From Catonia carolina (Eukaryota; Arthropoda; Insecta; Hemiptera; Achilidae), in the NCBI GenBank assembly GCA_035578175.1, contig JAQMRL010000001.1:57497553-57561552 (forward strand): a stretch of 64,000 nt of DNA. Reading direction: 5' to 3'. Of the stretch, positions 23,513 to 36,350 are shown piece by piece. How positions within the stretch are numbered: position 1 is the stretch's first letter; each line of letters opens with the position of its first letter. The notes beneath the pieces were generated by a model. The model was not told where the DNA came from. It searched no databases and was given only the letters and a program-made list of their open reading frames with translations. The translations under genes were made by a program, and so were the position numbers.

Positions 23513-25063
23513 ATATTTCTATTACATATATTTATAGAAATGGATTTTTATTAGAAAAATTTTAATTGATCATTTTAAAGTGATGTATATTAAATTAACA
23601 AAAACAAGATATCATGCATAATTTCCAAATTTTAAGTAAGGCGGCAAGGAAAAGTTTAAATGAGAAAGTCAGACTTGCAGGTGTATTATACATTTCTTTA
23701 CAATCATATAATTTTTACGACAAATACGGGTTAACAAGAAAATATTTAAATGATCATGTTCTTTAAAGGAAGGTACCCGTTCATTAAAATGCTCACGATG
23801 TGTTTAATTATATAATTAAAATTGTAATAAATTTGGATGCATTAAACTCTCTTTAATTCTTTTCATCATTCGTTCCGTAACCGTAAAACGTCTTTCAAAT
23901 TTGTGTTTACCCACTTGGTATTTAAAATATTAATCATAAAGATAATATTAATCATAAAATATTAATCATAAAGATAAACCATTAATCATAACCGGTAATA
24001 AGGAATTATGTAATAAATCTATATGTGATATTAACAAAATCACATAAAACGAAAGGAATTTTTAATTAGAAGAATGAATTTTATTACTTTTTTTAGTAAC
24101 GTCAGCACTTTAAATTTTACCCTTTGTTTTTACAGTTTTAATTTTATATTGCACTGAAAAGTATTTGCTTAATACCTTTCAGCGTATTAAAAAATAGCGT
24201 CTGCTTTATTCTATATGATTAACACCCCATTGTCTGAAATACTGCAGATGAATAAAACAATTTCATAAATTAAATTTGTGATACTGATAACGTTCTGTAT
24301 ACGGCTTATTTTCATGTAAACGTTTTGTTTTCTTTTAAAGTTGATTAAATAAAACATTTCCATTACACATTCTGGTAAAATTATATATATATACTAATCA
24401 CTTCATTATATAAAGTAGAACTTCAGAATTAAGAATTGATGTGATGAACATCTGATATTAGTCGATGAAAATAATTTAAGGAAGATCCTAGAGGTAGGCC
24501 TAATAAACTTCAGAAAATCTGATTGAAGTATGGTTTATCAATGTGATTTGTTCATTTGTAATTATTGTTTAGGCTACTATGTGTGGATGAATTCTTTTAA
24601 GCTACTAATTTTATGACGAGCATATTTTACAAAAAGTAGATTGAAGGTGGGGGTTACGTTTATTTGTTATTTGACTAAAATTCTTGGCTTTGAAATGATA
24701 CAATCCAATACAAATTATCAGAAATTCATTAATATTTTTGAACCAATATTTATCATGAAAATAAGTTGTAAAGAATTACATCCCAGTGGAAAATTCAAAG
24801 ATTGGAAACAAAAGATACATAAATAAACAAAACAAAAACAAATAGTTAATATATACCGCAATCAAGATTTAAGTACAATAATTTTAAGTTCAAACAAAAC
24901 AAATTAATACACTACATAAATCCATAATACAAAAAATGTCACGACAAAATGTAATATGTCATGGGGCGGCCTATGATAAAAAGAGTGGAGATTTATTGAT
25001 TTAAATTTCTGACATAAGATAATAAAATATAACTTGTAAAAAATCGTAACTATAATTTAGTTT
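23513..25063. other. AT-rich stretch with a short duplicated block
   Basis: Contains an ATTAATCATAAAGATA-type direct repeat near 23925-23985. No gene recognised. Confidence 0.4.
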
Positions 25064-25069
25064 ATTTTT

Positions 25070-25780
25070 TGTCAGCGACTGCCCCACCATTTTCAGCGCC
25101 TCAGACGGTCCCAGAATCTGCCTGTCGCGGAGAGCGCTACCGACGCGCAGCCAGCTGTGCCTCCCCTCCACCATGAAGTGGACTCGCCAGAGAGGTATTC
25201 AAGCGGCCACACTGAACCGCGAGTCACATTCGCCATCCAGCTCCCGACCTGGGAAGAACAAGAAAGGAGAGAACTAGCAAGAAGGAAGAAGAGCCCAGCC
25301 GAGACCGGACGAACCATCCCTGGTCGAACCTACCGGCAGACACACATTCCCGCACCGGTCACCCTTCGCCTGCCTGGCCGTCCAAGGAAGTCCGTGCTTG
25401 CTTGATGGCACCAAGGTGAAGAGGGAGTTCAGCGCACGACCGGAGAGAACCACCTTGGCCGCGCTATTGGTCGACGGCCTACGCCAACCCGACATTGTGG
25501 GGTTCTGGGGGCCACCACTGTCACGCTGCAGTGGGGACCCAGCTACCACTAAGGGAGAGCTAGGCCTGAACCCGGTAGCTGAGCCGTCACTCTGCGAGCT
25601 CTGTTCTCTACACGACGGCTCGCCGCTACCGACTACCATCAACGGCCCTTTTCAGTGCCACTAACACCCACCCAAACGGTCCTCATTTGGCCCCCCGCCA
25701 ACCAATTTAACGATCCTTTTCAGGGCTACCAATATCGCAAGCAAGGTTTTACCATGTGTCGTGGGCCCCGGTTAGCGACA
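25070..25780. other. GC-rich island of unknown nature
   Basis: About 700 bases of much higher GC content than anything around them. Open frames exist on both strands (plus 25157-25405 and 25398-25664; minus 25642-25274), but none shows a domain I recognise, and overlapping frames on both strands are expected in GC-rich DNA. The 3' end holds a 34 bp unit repeated three times (see 25641-25742). It may be an unknown retroelement, a processed RNA or transferred sequence. Confidence 0.5.
25641..25742 (+). repeat. Three 34 bp units with histone-stem-loop-like motif
   Basis: Units start at 25641, 25675 and 25709, exactly 34 bp apart, each opening with AACG. Unit 1 (AACGGCCCTTTTCAGTGCCAC) closely resembles the metazoan histone mRNA 3' stem-loop: six-base stem GGCCCT/AGTGCC with one mismatch, four-base loop TTTC and ACx flank. 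Units 2 and 3 are degenerate versions. No histone coding sequence lies upstream. Confidence 0.55.
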
Positions 25781-25823
25781 TATTATACAAGTTTTTTTTT
25801 AATTTAAAATAATTTTAAATTTT
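25781..25823. other. AT-rich spacer with T-run
   Basis: A run of T follows the GC-rich island and could be a reversed tail, but nothing else supports that. Confidence 0.3.
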
Positions 25824-25884
25824 AAAATCAAATGAAAAAGTGAAACAATTAATTATTAGTTCTTTCACTTTTTCATTTGATTTT
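25824..25884. repeat. 22 bp perfect inverted repeat (hairpin)
   Basis: Arms 25824-25845 and 25863-25884 are exact reverse complements, separated by 17 bases. No gene adjacent. Confidence 0.9.
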
Positions 25885-27240
25885 TAATTATTCAATTTTT
25901 AATGTTAAATACGAACTTCTTTTAAGAGTACAAGTTATTATTGTTGAAAAAGTACTTCTGTATATCTTCTAAATGCACTTTTATCAGCGAATTTAGAAAA
26001 TCGTATTCGCAAATAATGAATTTATTTTGTGATAAGTTTTTGAAAAACAAAATTGTAATATTTATGGTGTAAAAAAGAAAAAGCGTCATATTCACAGCTT
26101 GTAATGTATTTCCACTTATAGTTTAATAACGTGAAAGTATAATTTTTTATTTTGTGTCTCAGTTGGCTGCAAATGCTTCACCATTTTAAATTAAGTACAG
26201 CTACATTTTCATGTAATGTGACATTAAAAATGAAGTAAATATGACTGGTACTTTGTTTCTGTGTATATAATATTCTTATTACATAACACAACTTACATCG
26301 TAGGTTTTACCAAGAGTACGTCAAAAAATGAGCCTGAATTTTCTTACTAGCTGTGAAATTAGAAAAACAAAATTTAAAAACTGTTATAAATTGATACTGT
26401 TAGTTATCAATAATTGATAACTTAAAAAGAAATTATTTATTATTAAGTTTTTAAATGTATTTTCTGGGAATGTACCAAGTAATACGAGTATAGAATCAAC
26501 GTGTTGACATACCACAATATTTTACGTTTTAATATTGTTTCGTAAAACTACAAATTTTCTTGGAACAGATGCTAATTTACAATAAAAAATCTCATGAATT
26601 CTTTCAATAAACTTTAATAAATATTTCAAAAAAATTTGATGGTAATATTGTACTACTTTTGGTTTTCTATTTGATCTACAATATTTTATTATAAAAGCAA
26701 CAGAACCTCGATAATAATTTTTGTTTTACATCGGTTTCTTCTGCGAATTAAGAGGTGAACAATTTTTAGTCGAACGTGGCACGTTTTTAGCTTTAACCAA
26801 CTAACCTAAACTACGGAAAATTGAAAATTTATTTCTTAACTATTATCGTTACTATTAACATAGTAATACTACTGCATTACTAGTGTAGTTTAATGGTATT
26901 AAAGTCACTTGTAAAAGAAACTGAACGAAAAACCATATAAAAGCTTCGGTATCCTATAATTACTTGTCACATGTGCTACAGCATTAGTAGGAATAATTTT
27001 AGCAAGTGGACTTACATTATGAATAAGGAAATTTCTAATTCATTGTGTACAGTTCTAATTCAATGTATAGTACTTGAACATACATTCTCATTCAATGAGA
27101 ATTCAAGGTCTAGTCCTATACATCAAATAATGACCATCTGTACTTCTATTCATATAAATATAAGTTGTTGATTGGTGTTTTTTTTAGAAATTATTGAATA
27201 CCAAAAACCTGATTTTTATTTTAATGAGTTATTGACTGTA
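25885..27240. other. AT-rich stretch, nothing recognised
   Basis: Short chance frames only. Confidence 0.4.
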
Positions 27241-27249
27241 CGAATAACA

Positions 27250-27600
27250 ATGCATCCCAGACCATACCTCTTAAAATGGTGGTGTCGCTACCCGGGAGCT
27301 ATGCTCTTACGTGGTCTTTTGGATGAATGAATCCGACTGACCGTAATGTGCTAGTACCGAAATGGATCAAGCAGTTATGGCCTCGGCAGTTACACATCCA
27401 ACGTAATTAGGGAAAATCAGACAACACGACTGCTGGAAGGAAAGGAGCCTTGCGGGTCCCAACTCACATCTATTCATTTCTGTTTGGCATTATAATGACT
27501 GGGTTGACCTAGTAGTATGTTTATATTTGTCCCATTGCAAGGCAAGGGTTAAATGCGTTAACCAATCAATAAAATAAAAATAATTATTGTTTTTAAACTT
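27250..27600 (+). mobile_element. Putative retroelement 3' end
   Basis: A GC-richer non-coding block ends in an A-rich AATAAAATAAAAATAA tail at about 27569-27590. That is the structure of a LINE or SINE 3' end on the plus strand. No coding part is left, so the family is unknown. Confidence 0.35.
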
Positions 27601-29030
27601 TGTTAAATTTGTTGGCAGATAGTTATCAATTTTTTATTGATAGTTATTGATATCTGTGAAATCAATTTCACTGTTAAGAAAAGCTATTTAGATACAACAT
27701 TTTAGAAAGTGAAGAGTAGTAAAATACTAAAAATTTATTCCTGTTGTGTTTACTTGAAGTTGAAAACCTGGTAACTTATTCAACATTACTACTTAATAAT
27801 AAATATATTGTTTTTAATTTTGTTTTTTAAAACCACAACTATTATTATTACCATCTGCCTTAGTAATTATTCTTAACTATTAATAAAATTATTACTTTAT
27901 TATTATAAAGAAAGTAACTTTGAGTGATTGTTATGTTATACTTGTTGAGTCAGAAAACGGTAGATGTCAAAGGAAAATAAAATGTTCAATTCTTCTATAT
28001 ATGCATGACGTTTCATGTCAAAAATTGAGAAAAGTGAGTCAATATTGTTGAGTTTTTTAAAAGTTATCAAAAAGAAATAAAAATTGAACAATTTTTTATA
28101 AAATTTGCAAGAAATATTTAGCCTGTCTCAACGAGTACAATGCCGAAAACGTTAAATGTGATCAGAACTTTGTTTTGGGTCAGGTTTATTCAACATTTAG
28201 GTAGGTAAACCACTGTCGTTACAAAGTGAAATTTAACCACTGATTTGTACAGCCCACGTCATCTCATTAAGGTCTGAGGATAGAAAATAAATTGAGGTTT
28301 GTAGTATTTCTGGAGACAAACAGACTGTACTCTAAACAAGTCATTTCATCTTCCCTTACGCTGAGACCAGCTAGACCTTTGCAAAAAGGCAGGGTATGTT
28401 GTTATTGCTGTTATCCTTTATACAATAGGTATGTGTTTGCGGATGGTATTTCTATCCTTACTATATTCCATTACAAACGATACACTCCCTGAATTTATAA
28501 TATTTTATCCCACCTACTAACTACATACATACCGCCGCAATCTATAAGTTAAACCTTTGTTAAGTCCAGTACCGCGAATATAACATCACAATATTCCTTG
28601 CCTGAAACATTTTATTCAAGTATCAAACACATTGTTTAGTTACAACAAACAAAAATTCAGAATATTATTTTAAAACCTGCACCAGGATAATATATTTCAT
28701 AGATAATTATTTTAAATAAAATTAATATATTTTATGTAGATTTATTTAATTACAACCATAAAACGATTTCATTTTTTGCAAAAATAACAGTTTATCATTA
28801 AATTTTCAAATTTTCAGCTTCTATCTCCAGGTAATAACTACATAATTATTACAATAATTACAATAATTATTACAGATAATAACTACACAATAACTACGAG
28901 TAAATTTATGTTGACTTTATCCCAAGTACCGATTCTTTACAGAGTATTAAAATGTATTTGTAACGAATATCATAAATTGCAAGTGGCCTACTGCTCAAAT
29001 TAAAAATATAAGACATTTCCCAATGTTTGA
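27601..29030. other. AT-rich stretch, nothing recognised
   Basis: A moderately GC-richer part near 28260-28500 has no recognisable product. Confidence 0.4.
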
Positions 29031-29296
29031 TAAAGTTATCAGTGCAAAATACTTGGGAGGTTGATAATGGGGAAAACCTAAAATATGAAAGCCACATCAA
29101 TTACTTATGTAAAAGGATGAAACTTCTTTTATACAAATTTTAAAAAATGAATGAAAATTCATTGGAGAAAGTGGTGCAACCATTTGGAACGGATGTGGGA
29201 GGACCGTTTGCTCCGTTTAGCCCATGAGTACAAACCCACTAGTAAAAGAAATGTTGGGCGCCTCAATAGGAGATGGTTTTTTTTAACAGAATGAGA
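29031..29296 (+). pseudogene. LINE RT C-terminal remnants, two blocks
   Basis: Block 1 (about 29040-29145) reads AKYLGG and, after a frameshift, ENLKYESHINYLCKRMKLLL, the thumb region of CR1-like LINEs. Block 2 (29160-29296) reads HWRKWCNHLERMWEDRLL and then EYKPTSKRNVGRLNRRW, the basic YKPxxKRxxGRPxxRW tail. They may belong to one RT or to two insertions lying side by side. Confidence 0.6.
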
Positions 29297-31179
29297 TCTG
29301 CTAATCCATAAAGTAAAGATGAAAGCCCTGCAAATTAAAGGTTTAAAGAAGGTTTACTATCCATTTGTGCAATCTTTGTTGCATTATCGCAATTAACCGA
29401 CATCCTGATATAACACATAAATCCAGAAAAAATCTTTAAAAATATTTTTTTTAATAGTTTCATAACTTACAAGCTTTCTAATGATACTTCAACTTTAATC
29501 TAATTACGGTTCTGCTGCAATGAGACTAAATAATTTTAACTACACGTGAAGAAATTTAAGTCAAGAGAATGGGGTTTATCGTGAACGAAAACACAATATT
29601 TTTTATCTAAGTAACAGTGCAAAAACATTATCGACATGAAGCGGGTACCAATAGCTATCCAGTGAAAAGATTAATTACTTTAAGAAATAGGTAAAACGGG
29701 AAAACCAAGTTTTAACACGCACGTGTGATTCAAAAGTTTAAAGGAGTTGTTAGAGCAAAAAAGTTTATTATTTTAAGTAAAAGAAGCTGAAAATTATTAC
29801 TACTAAGTAATACCGTAAGGGACCCTGGTATTGGAATTTCACAAAATTTAATACACCTGAATTTTTGTCGTGGGACAAAAGTTGTCAATATTACTATGCA
29901 GCTTGTAACTTTGTTAGCTCTTATTTTGTTTTTTTATGAAAACAAAATAGAACTAAAAGGCTATCTTCTAATCTATTACGACGTACATAAGTTTACACTT
30001 AAACTACACTCTAAGCTATTCTAACACATCAACGCAACTCAACGATGTTTACTCCACTGCTGCTAATCACTGAATGAATGCTCAAGATATTACTGAATTA
30101 AACCGCTTTTTGTTTGTCACAATATTATTTACAGGTGTACCAAACTTTTTGAGACGAAATACTAATCTTACTTCCAACCAATTAGTTCAAAACTGTAAGA
30201 AATATTTGTTTACTTAGTTTCTGTCTTGTTAAGGTTATTACTCCAAGTTATTTAAACAAAAATATTTTTGTTTTGTAAACGTACTTTCTCATCCTCATTT
30301 AATAGTGAAATACAAAGGTGTTGAACCCTAACGTACATTTTTCAACCAATATAACTAAGAAAAGGAAAAAATAGAGGGAAATAGTATCTCCAGGGAACCA
30401 TTAAAGACTAAGAAGCATATTGTAATGCAGCTTCCACCCATGAATTAAAAAGAACTACGGCCATGAAAAGGGGCATCACAGAGTATAAGGGAGGGTGCTG
30501 ATGGAGGAATTTTAATTTATGTGGAGTTTTAATTCTCAGGTCCGCCTGCGGTCACGTACGACAAGACGACGCCGTCGGGACGCTTTAATTAAACCCTGTC
30601 TGCAAATATAGCGGCGACGCTCTACTTCACATATTATATTATACAACTAAAGAACAGAGCTTAGGTAGCCTAAAATATTACGGACATAAAGGTTCATAAA
30701 AAATAAATACCATGATGTATTATTTTAAATATTAATTTTTATAACTTCATTCATTACAGTTCATACCACTTCTGTAAATATTTTTTATAACGGCGTATTA
30801 TTTATGTTTAAGAACTAGGACATACAATTGTGATTTAATTATTTTCATAAAAAAAGTAAATACTTGCTTATTTCATTATGTTAAATTAGAATTCACGGTG
30901 TTACTTTGTAATTTAAATTCAAATTAAGTTTTACTTTTCCACGTTCTAAAGTACGAAAAGATTGTAATATTCCTGGTTGCTATTAGTTAAAAATACTGGA
31001 CGAAATTAAATTTACATATGTTATTTTCAAAGTGGGTTATTATTTTTTAGGGCAAAAATATATCTACAGTCTGTTTTTATGGAATAACAAATTGATAAGT
31101 TGATAATACCACGTTACTTGGATGAAATTGTCGTAATCGTCGGTTTTCTTTAATTTCGGAAAATAATTTTAACTGTTTC
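29297..31179. other. AT-rich stretch, nothing recognised
   Basis: A small GC-richer patch at about 30540-30620 shows no product. Otherwise only chance frames. Confidence 0.4.
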
Positions 31180-32045
31180 AATGTTGCCCGGCTCTGGACT
31201 TGTTTATTTCGGTGCATTTAGAGATGTCTTCCTTTTGTTGACTTGTATGTGTAGACCTCGGTGATAAGTGCTGGTCTTTACATAACAGGAAGAGCCATTA
31301 GAGGTGTGTAAAACGTTTTATTAAAACTGTTCTATAGTACTGATGACGGAAATCGCTAATACACTCTGTATTTGGATTCCACACAACCAGGTAGATTTTA
31401 GGACGGATTTATTAAATAAATCCGTCCTAAATTCTACCTGGTTATTGTACATAGGTAATCGTATTTTCGAAAGCTAACTTTGCACTGTTTCGAGAATCCA
31501 GTATATTCGAGGAAATTTGTGATATAATTGATTTTTATTGTTCCAAATATGTGTTCTCCAGGTTAGGCGTCGGTTGAGGTATAGTCTGAGATACTTAAAG
31601 AAGTCTATTCGAGGTAACGGATTGTTGTTTAGTGACAGATATTTTTTCTAAGAATAAAAGTAATGTGTATGCTCTTATCTGTGTTATATTGAATTCACCA
31701 CACTTTCAGTCATCGGACAATGTTGTTTAGTTGTTTTTGAAGGTGTTGCGATGCAGTTTCCAGTATTATGTGTCTTGCTTGAACTCCTATGTCAACAGCC
31801 AATGCTGCAGTGGTAATATTTTTTAAGTAGGAGTAGCGAAAGTGTACTGAGGTTAGAGAATTGGGGTTATAACACTTAAGTGATAAACTGCTGCTTAAAC
31901 AGAAAACAACTGATATCGCTGATTCTAAAACCACAATAAATCTATTCCTTAAAACAAATACTAAGGAATTGACGAGGGGAACGTCTTTTGGTGTGTCACA
32001 AACCAAAAATTGGAGTTAAGTAAAAATGGCTTTAATTTCCGCAAA
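31180..32045 (-). pseudogene. Jockey-like RT remnant, third copy
   Basis: Minus-strand similarity to the RT of the two copies above runs in order: DTPKDVPLVNSLVFVL (decayed PQGS motif, near 31985), HLQKQLNNIVR (near 31730), a block matching YLGLHLDRRLTW as YLRLYLNRRLTW (near 31580), and a weak YHRGLHI block (near 31260). The FADD active site is lost. It is the most diverged of the three copies. A 59 bp hairpin (31385-31443) interrupts it. Confidence 0.6.
31385..31443. repeat. 59 bp hairpin, 29 bp arms
   Basis: Arms 31385-31413 and 31415-31443 are reverse complements with one mismatch and a single-base spacer. It lies in the third Jockey-like remnant, in the region expected to encode the LKPxWTYG motif. 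Confidence 0.95.
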
Positions 32046-33784
32046 AGAACTGTTATTGTTCACATAATAGATTGTTGTATTGTAGTGTACTTTCTTTTTA
32101 TTGTTCATACTTACGCCAGTTCTCTAATATGGATATTCAGCCATCAGATAGTTATAGAAATAGGAGGAGGAAACATTTTATTATTTAGAAATAATTATGC
32201 ATTATTGTTTCTCGAACATATTTATGTTGTTAGTGTCGTTACCGCATGCATTAGAAACCCAATGAAGGATACGTATTTTGAGCATTACTTTATTGTACGT
32301 GTAAATTTTTACCTGGTAAACAGCACGAGCTATTATCATGATTAAGTATGGGGCCGAGCTGACGCACTTCCATTTGCATGTTGACAAGGACTCATAAAAG
32401 CTCAAGGTAGTTACCTTGAACACTCTATGTCAGTGTGAAGCCTGCCATGGTTATCCGTGAATATAATTGTTAACCCAGTAAATTAGTTTTATTAGACATA
32501 CTTGACTAAGATACGGAATTTACTTAACAGATTCTTATTGAGGATTTATAGACTACGGAGGGCAAATATTAGTTGCGTAAACGTCGGATAATTTTCTGAA
32601 CAGCACAAATGAAGAGCGCCATTATATTACTTCTCTTTTTTTAGGAAAGATAATTATTTCTGCAGACAAAATTTTTACGTACTTACCACCTTTTTTATTG
32701 GTTATTAACTGCAATTGTTACTGGAGATAAAAGAAAACGTTTTTTCCGCAGAAATTTAATAAAAACCGAAGTTGTGATCTACTGAGTACCTCAAACAACG
32801 TGGATTACATCACAAAAATTATCACACTGTCATTTCAATTTTTTTTTTTTGTAAATACATACATCTTTGAAGTTATTTTAATCTTGCGTTTTTACTTTGT
32901 AAGTTGTAACAATCCAAATCTTACATTTTTTTATTTTAAATTTCTTTCATGTAGTCTTTTTGTGATTAGCTTTTCAACCCTCCAGCTTCGTGTGTTTAAT
33001 ATCCTCTTTTTATACTCTTTTAAATCCACAGATAGAATCTCATTTGATTTAACGTTCTTTCCTTTGATATCTTTTGGTTAACTCTTTCTATTTTCACAAT
33101 CAGTTGAATCTAATCAAGTACCAATTTTCAGATTTCAATTATTCTCTTTTGAACACCAATTGGTGAGCACATTCATATAGAATTAGTACGGCTGTGCCCT
33201 AGAACAGATTTCAATTTCAAACAGTCAACATTACTCAAATATTTCAATCTTTAATACTTGCAATTATACAGATTATCATTTGATAACAGGAAACTACTTT
33301 TAAATTTAGTTATTTCTTAACTTCTATGTTACCAATTTTCTTCCTGAAGTTTATACTTTTAAATTACTCTTAAATTTAACAAAGTTTTCCAACAGCTGAT
33401 TCAAAATTTAGGAAAAAACAAACATGTAAAAATTATAGTTAGGTTGACAAATTTACATAAAGTTTTGTGCAAACTTTAGGCCAACGTATGTTCGACCGAA
33501 AGCGCGTTTTGTGGTAGGAATGAATAGAATACTTCTAAATATTTTTTTGAATAAATTTTTAATTGCATGTTGCTTGACTCAACTATCTTTTAATACTTAA
33601 ACGTAGTCTTTAAACGGTCTAAACGTAGTACTTTGTTCGTTACAGCTAAATTTTTTTGTTAGTGATGATGTAGCAGAACACTATTTATTGTACTCTGTAA
33701 TTTCAGATTGGTCTGATGACTGTTTTTTATAGCTTATTAGTATTTTATCCTCGAAGAATAATTTTTAGCGTCTGTCCGTTAGTT
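32046..33784. other. AT-rich stretch, nothing recognised
   Basis: Plus-strand hydrophobic frames here (for example 32010-32345 and 32800-33081) are what T-rich DNA gives by chance. No domain is recognised. Confidence 0.4.
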
Positions 33785-33799
33785 TTCTTCTTCTTCTAC

Positions 33800-33831
<32 letters not shown>

Positions 33832-33865
33832 CTTCTTCTTCTTCTTCTTCTTCTTCTTCTTCTTC
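33785..33865. repeat. TTC trinucleotide microsatellite
   Basis: About 27 TTC units with one early interruption (TACTAC). The phenylalanine-rich frame across it is an artefact of the repeat. Confidence 0.95.
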
Positions 33866-35924
33866 CTGTTATTAGAACAGAAAGTTTTTTTTCTTCTTCA
33901 TTTCAGTTGATTAGGTCTTCTGACGTGTCCTACTCGTCATTTTTGTGGCCTACTTACATCTCTTCGTCCATGCGGTACTATACCTAATGCCTGTTTCTCC
34001 CATCTATCTTCACTAATCCGTATTAAGTGTATCTTCCATTAGTCCGCTGGTCGATTCAGTTAATAAAAGCGAGTTTTACATTTGTTTCGGATTTATAAAT
34101 GTAACTCGTCAGTCGTCTGTCCAAGTGTAAGCCTAGAAGTGATACATCTTTGGTACATGGTATTTGAACTCTATTAATTGTTACAGATGGACAATTATCA
34201 AACCTCAAAGGTTACTTGTGAAGATTCAGTTCGTTCAGTTCGTTTATTTTTATTTTTTTTTCAGGCAATCCTCTTTAAGGTTCAAGTAGATTTGAATTTT
34301 ATAAGAAACTTTTACCGGCCTGTTGGCAGTATTGCATATAATCAGCAAACATTGCAATATAATCAGCTTTTCGTCGTGACAAATTATTTTGTTTTATTTG
34401 ATATCGCTATTCGAAATTAAAATCACAAAACCGTAACGTGAGCTGAATTAATTCTACACATAAATACATTTAAATAACGGTAATACGAAAGAAAAACACC
34501 GATTAAAAGATTACTCTACGTCAATTATAATAAAGCAGTAGAAGTTGATAAAATTTCTGAAATTACGTTATTCCCTTTGTGTTATAGGAAAAAAGGCATT
34601 TTTATCGTTTTATCGAAGAAAATGGAACTGATAAGAAAACGCAATAAGGTAAATCATTGGTTTTGTGATTTGTAATTCAGAACAGAGCACTTGTAAAATA
34701 TAACACAGAAGTGTTAAATAAATTCACTCTGGAAAGAGAAATTTATACAGGTGAAAAATATTGATGACTGTGGGTGAATTTGCGGTTTGGTGAGGGAAGA
34801 AACTGACGTGAAGTGGTACAGAATAAATGAGTCTATGGTGATAGAAAATCAAAGATGAGGTCAGAATGTTAGGTTAGAAACGAGAAGGGTGAAGGAAAGG
34901 AAATGGAATAGAAAATTGGGGATTTAACTAATGTTCACTTTTGAACTAGGTTGGATATCGTGTTCCTAAATACACATTATGTTGACCATTAGTACTCTTA
35001 ACTACCAAAGGACCTCCGGTCGATGACAGAGACAGTTAGTCAACAAAGTTGTTTCAAACTGGCCAAAAAGTAAGTCTTATTTTTAATCTACTTACATTGA
35101 ATATTACTTTATCATTCAACGTATATTATATCTACTTTACATTAATAATCAGTTCCGTTTACCCAATACTAACGTTGCTACTACCATTCCTTAAATTTAT
35201 CTTTCTTTTGAATGTCTACTTCTGTTATCTGTTTAGCTTGGCAAGAGTTATTCCCACAGTTATAAAAAAGTTAATAAATTTAATTAAATAATTTTAAATC
35301 TGGTGTAAAAATTAATATTTCAAATTACACTAGACACTAAACCTAGTTTAGAAATAAACTACATGAACATAAACAAAACTACGATATGAAACAATGGAAA
35401 AGTTTATTGAACAAACGAATAACTAAATTTAGAATATGATATACAAAATATAATTTAACAAATTTAATTTAATTTACCTTAATTAAATTATCGGTGACAC
35501 TTAATTACTTATAAAGACTTAATGAAATTGAAATATTGAATTTACAAATTACCCTAACTAAATGTTTTTAAAATATGTAAAAAAAATTCAAATTAAATTA
35601 AATTTACCATGATATTAAATTTATTTTCTGATTATAAAGTGATTGTGAAGTGACTTTAATTAAATTTTAATTGAAGTTACTTGCTGAAAATTGAATCGAG
35701 CAAGAATCTTAGGGTTGAAAAGAAGGTTGGATAAGATAGTTTTAATTTGTACTCCTATCTGGATTTAATGAATTTTCAGTTGTCGTCCACCATAGTTTGT
35801 CCAAATGGTCTCTCGTTAAACAATCTTCTTCCTGTTCTTGTTTGTTAACTCTCCTTTTCATAAATAAGTATTGTGACGCTTTTCTTTAAGGTCCGTTTTG
35901 GGATCTGGGTAAATGAAATAATTA
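33866..35924. other. AT-rich stretch with a diverged repeat copy
   Basis: The block at about 35198-35260 recurs at about 36787-36850 in the same orientation (TCTTTCTTTTGAAT, TCTACT, TGTTTAGCTT). No gene recognised. Confidence 0.4.
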
Positions 35925-36350
35925 TCACTCTATAGTAACTATAGTGTGTTAATTATTTAATTTACCCAGATTTGTAAGTAGCCTTTAGTAAATTGATTAA
36001 TTTATTTATCTTTATTAGTTAGTTATTATTAGTTTGTTATTTATAAGTAATTTAATTGTAACTTACTTTAGATTTTAGACACTTAATTTAATGGAGGTTT
36101 TTAGTTGTAATAAATACTTTAATTTTAAACAGTTTAAAATTCAAGTATTTATTACAAATAAAAATCACCGTTAAATTAAGTGTCTAAAAATCTAAAAATG
36201 AATTAAAATTAAATTACTCATAAATACCAAACTAATTATAATTAACTAATTACGATAAATAAATTAACGTTAACCAATTTACTAAATACTACTTAAAAAA
36301 GATACAGAATTAACGTTAAACAATACACAGTAATTCATAGTAACGTTGAA
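35925..36350. mobile_element. Large foldback (imperfect palindrome), MITE-like
   Basis: The sequence folds about a centre at 36131. Arms of at least 155 bp (35976-36130 and 36132-36294) match at roughly 80-85% by eye, with weaker matching out to about 35925 and 36350. It is AT-rich and non-coding. The shape fits a foldback or hairpin MITE, or a head-to-head pair of short elements. No target duplication was identified. Confidence 0.7.

Noticed and set aside
25157..25664. Overlapping frames on both strands of the GC-rich island as protein genes
   Set aside because: Frames of this size are expected by chance in GC-rich DNA, and none shows a recognisable domain; they are not histones.
32010..33081. 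Membrane-protein-like hydrophobic frames
   Set aside because: T-rich DNA yields hydrophobic translations by chance; no start context, splice pattern or similarity supports a gene.
33716..33910. Phenylalanine-rich open frame
   Set aside because: It is the translation of the TTC microsatellite.
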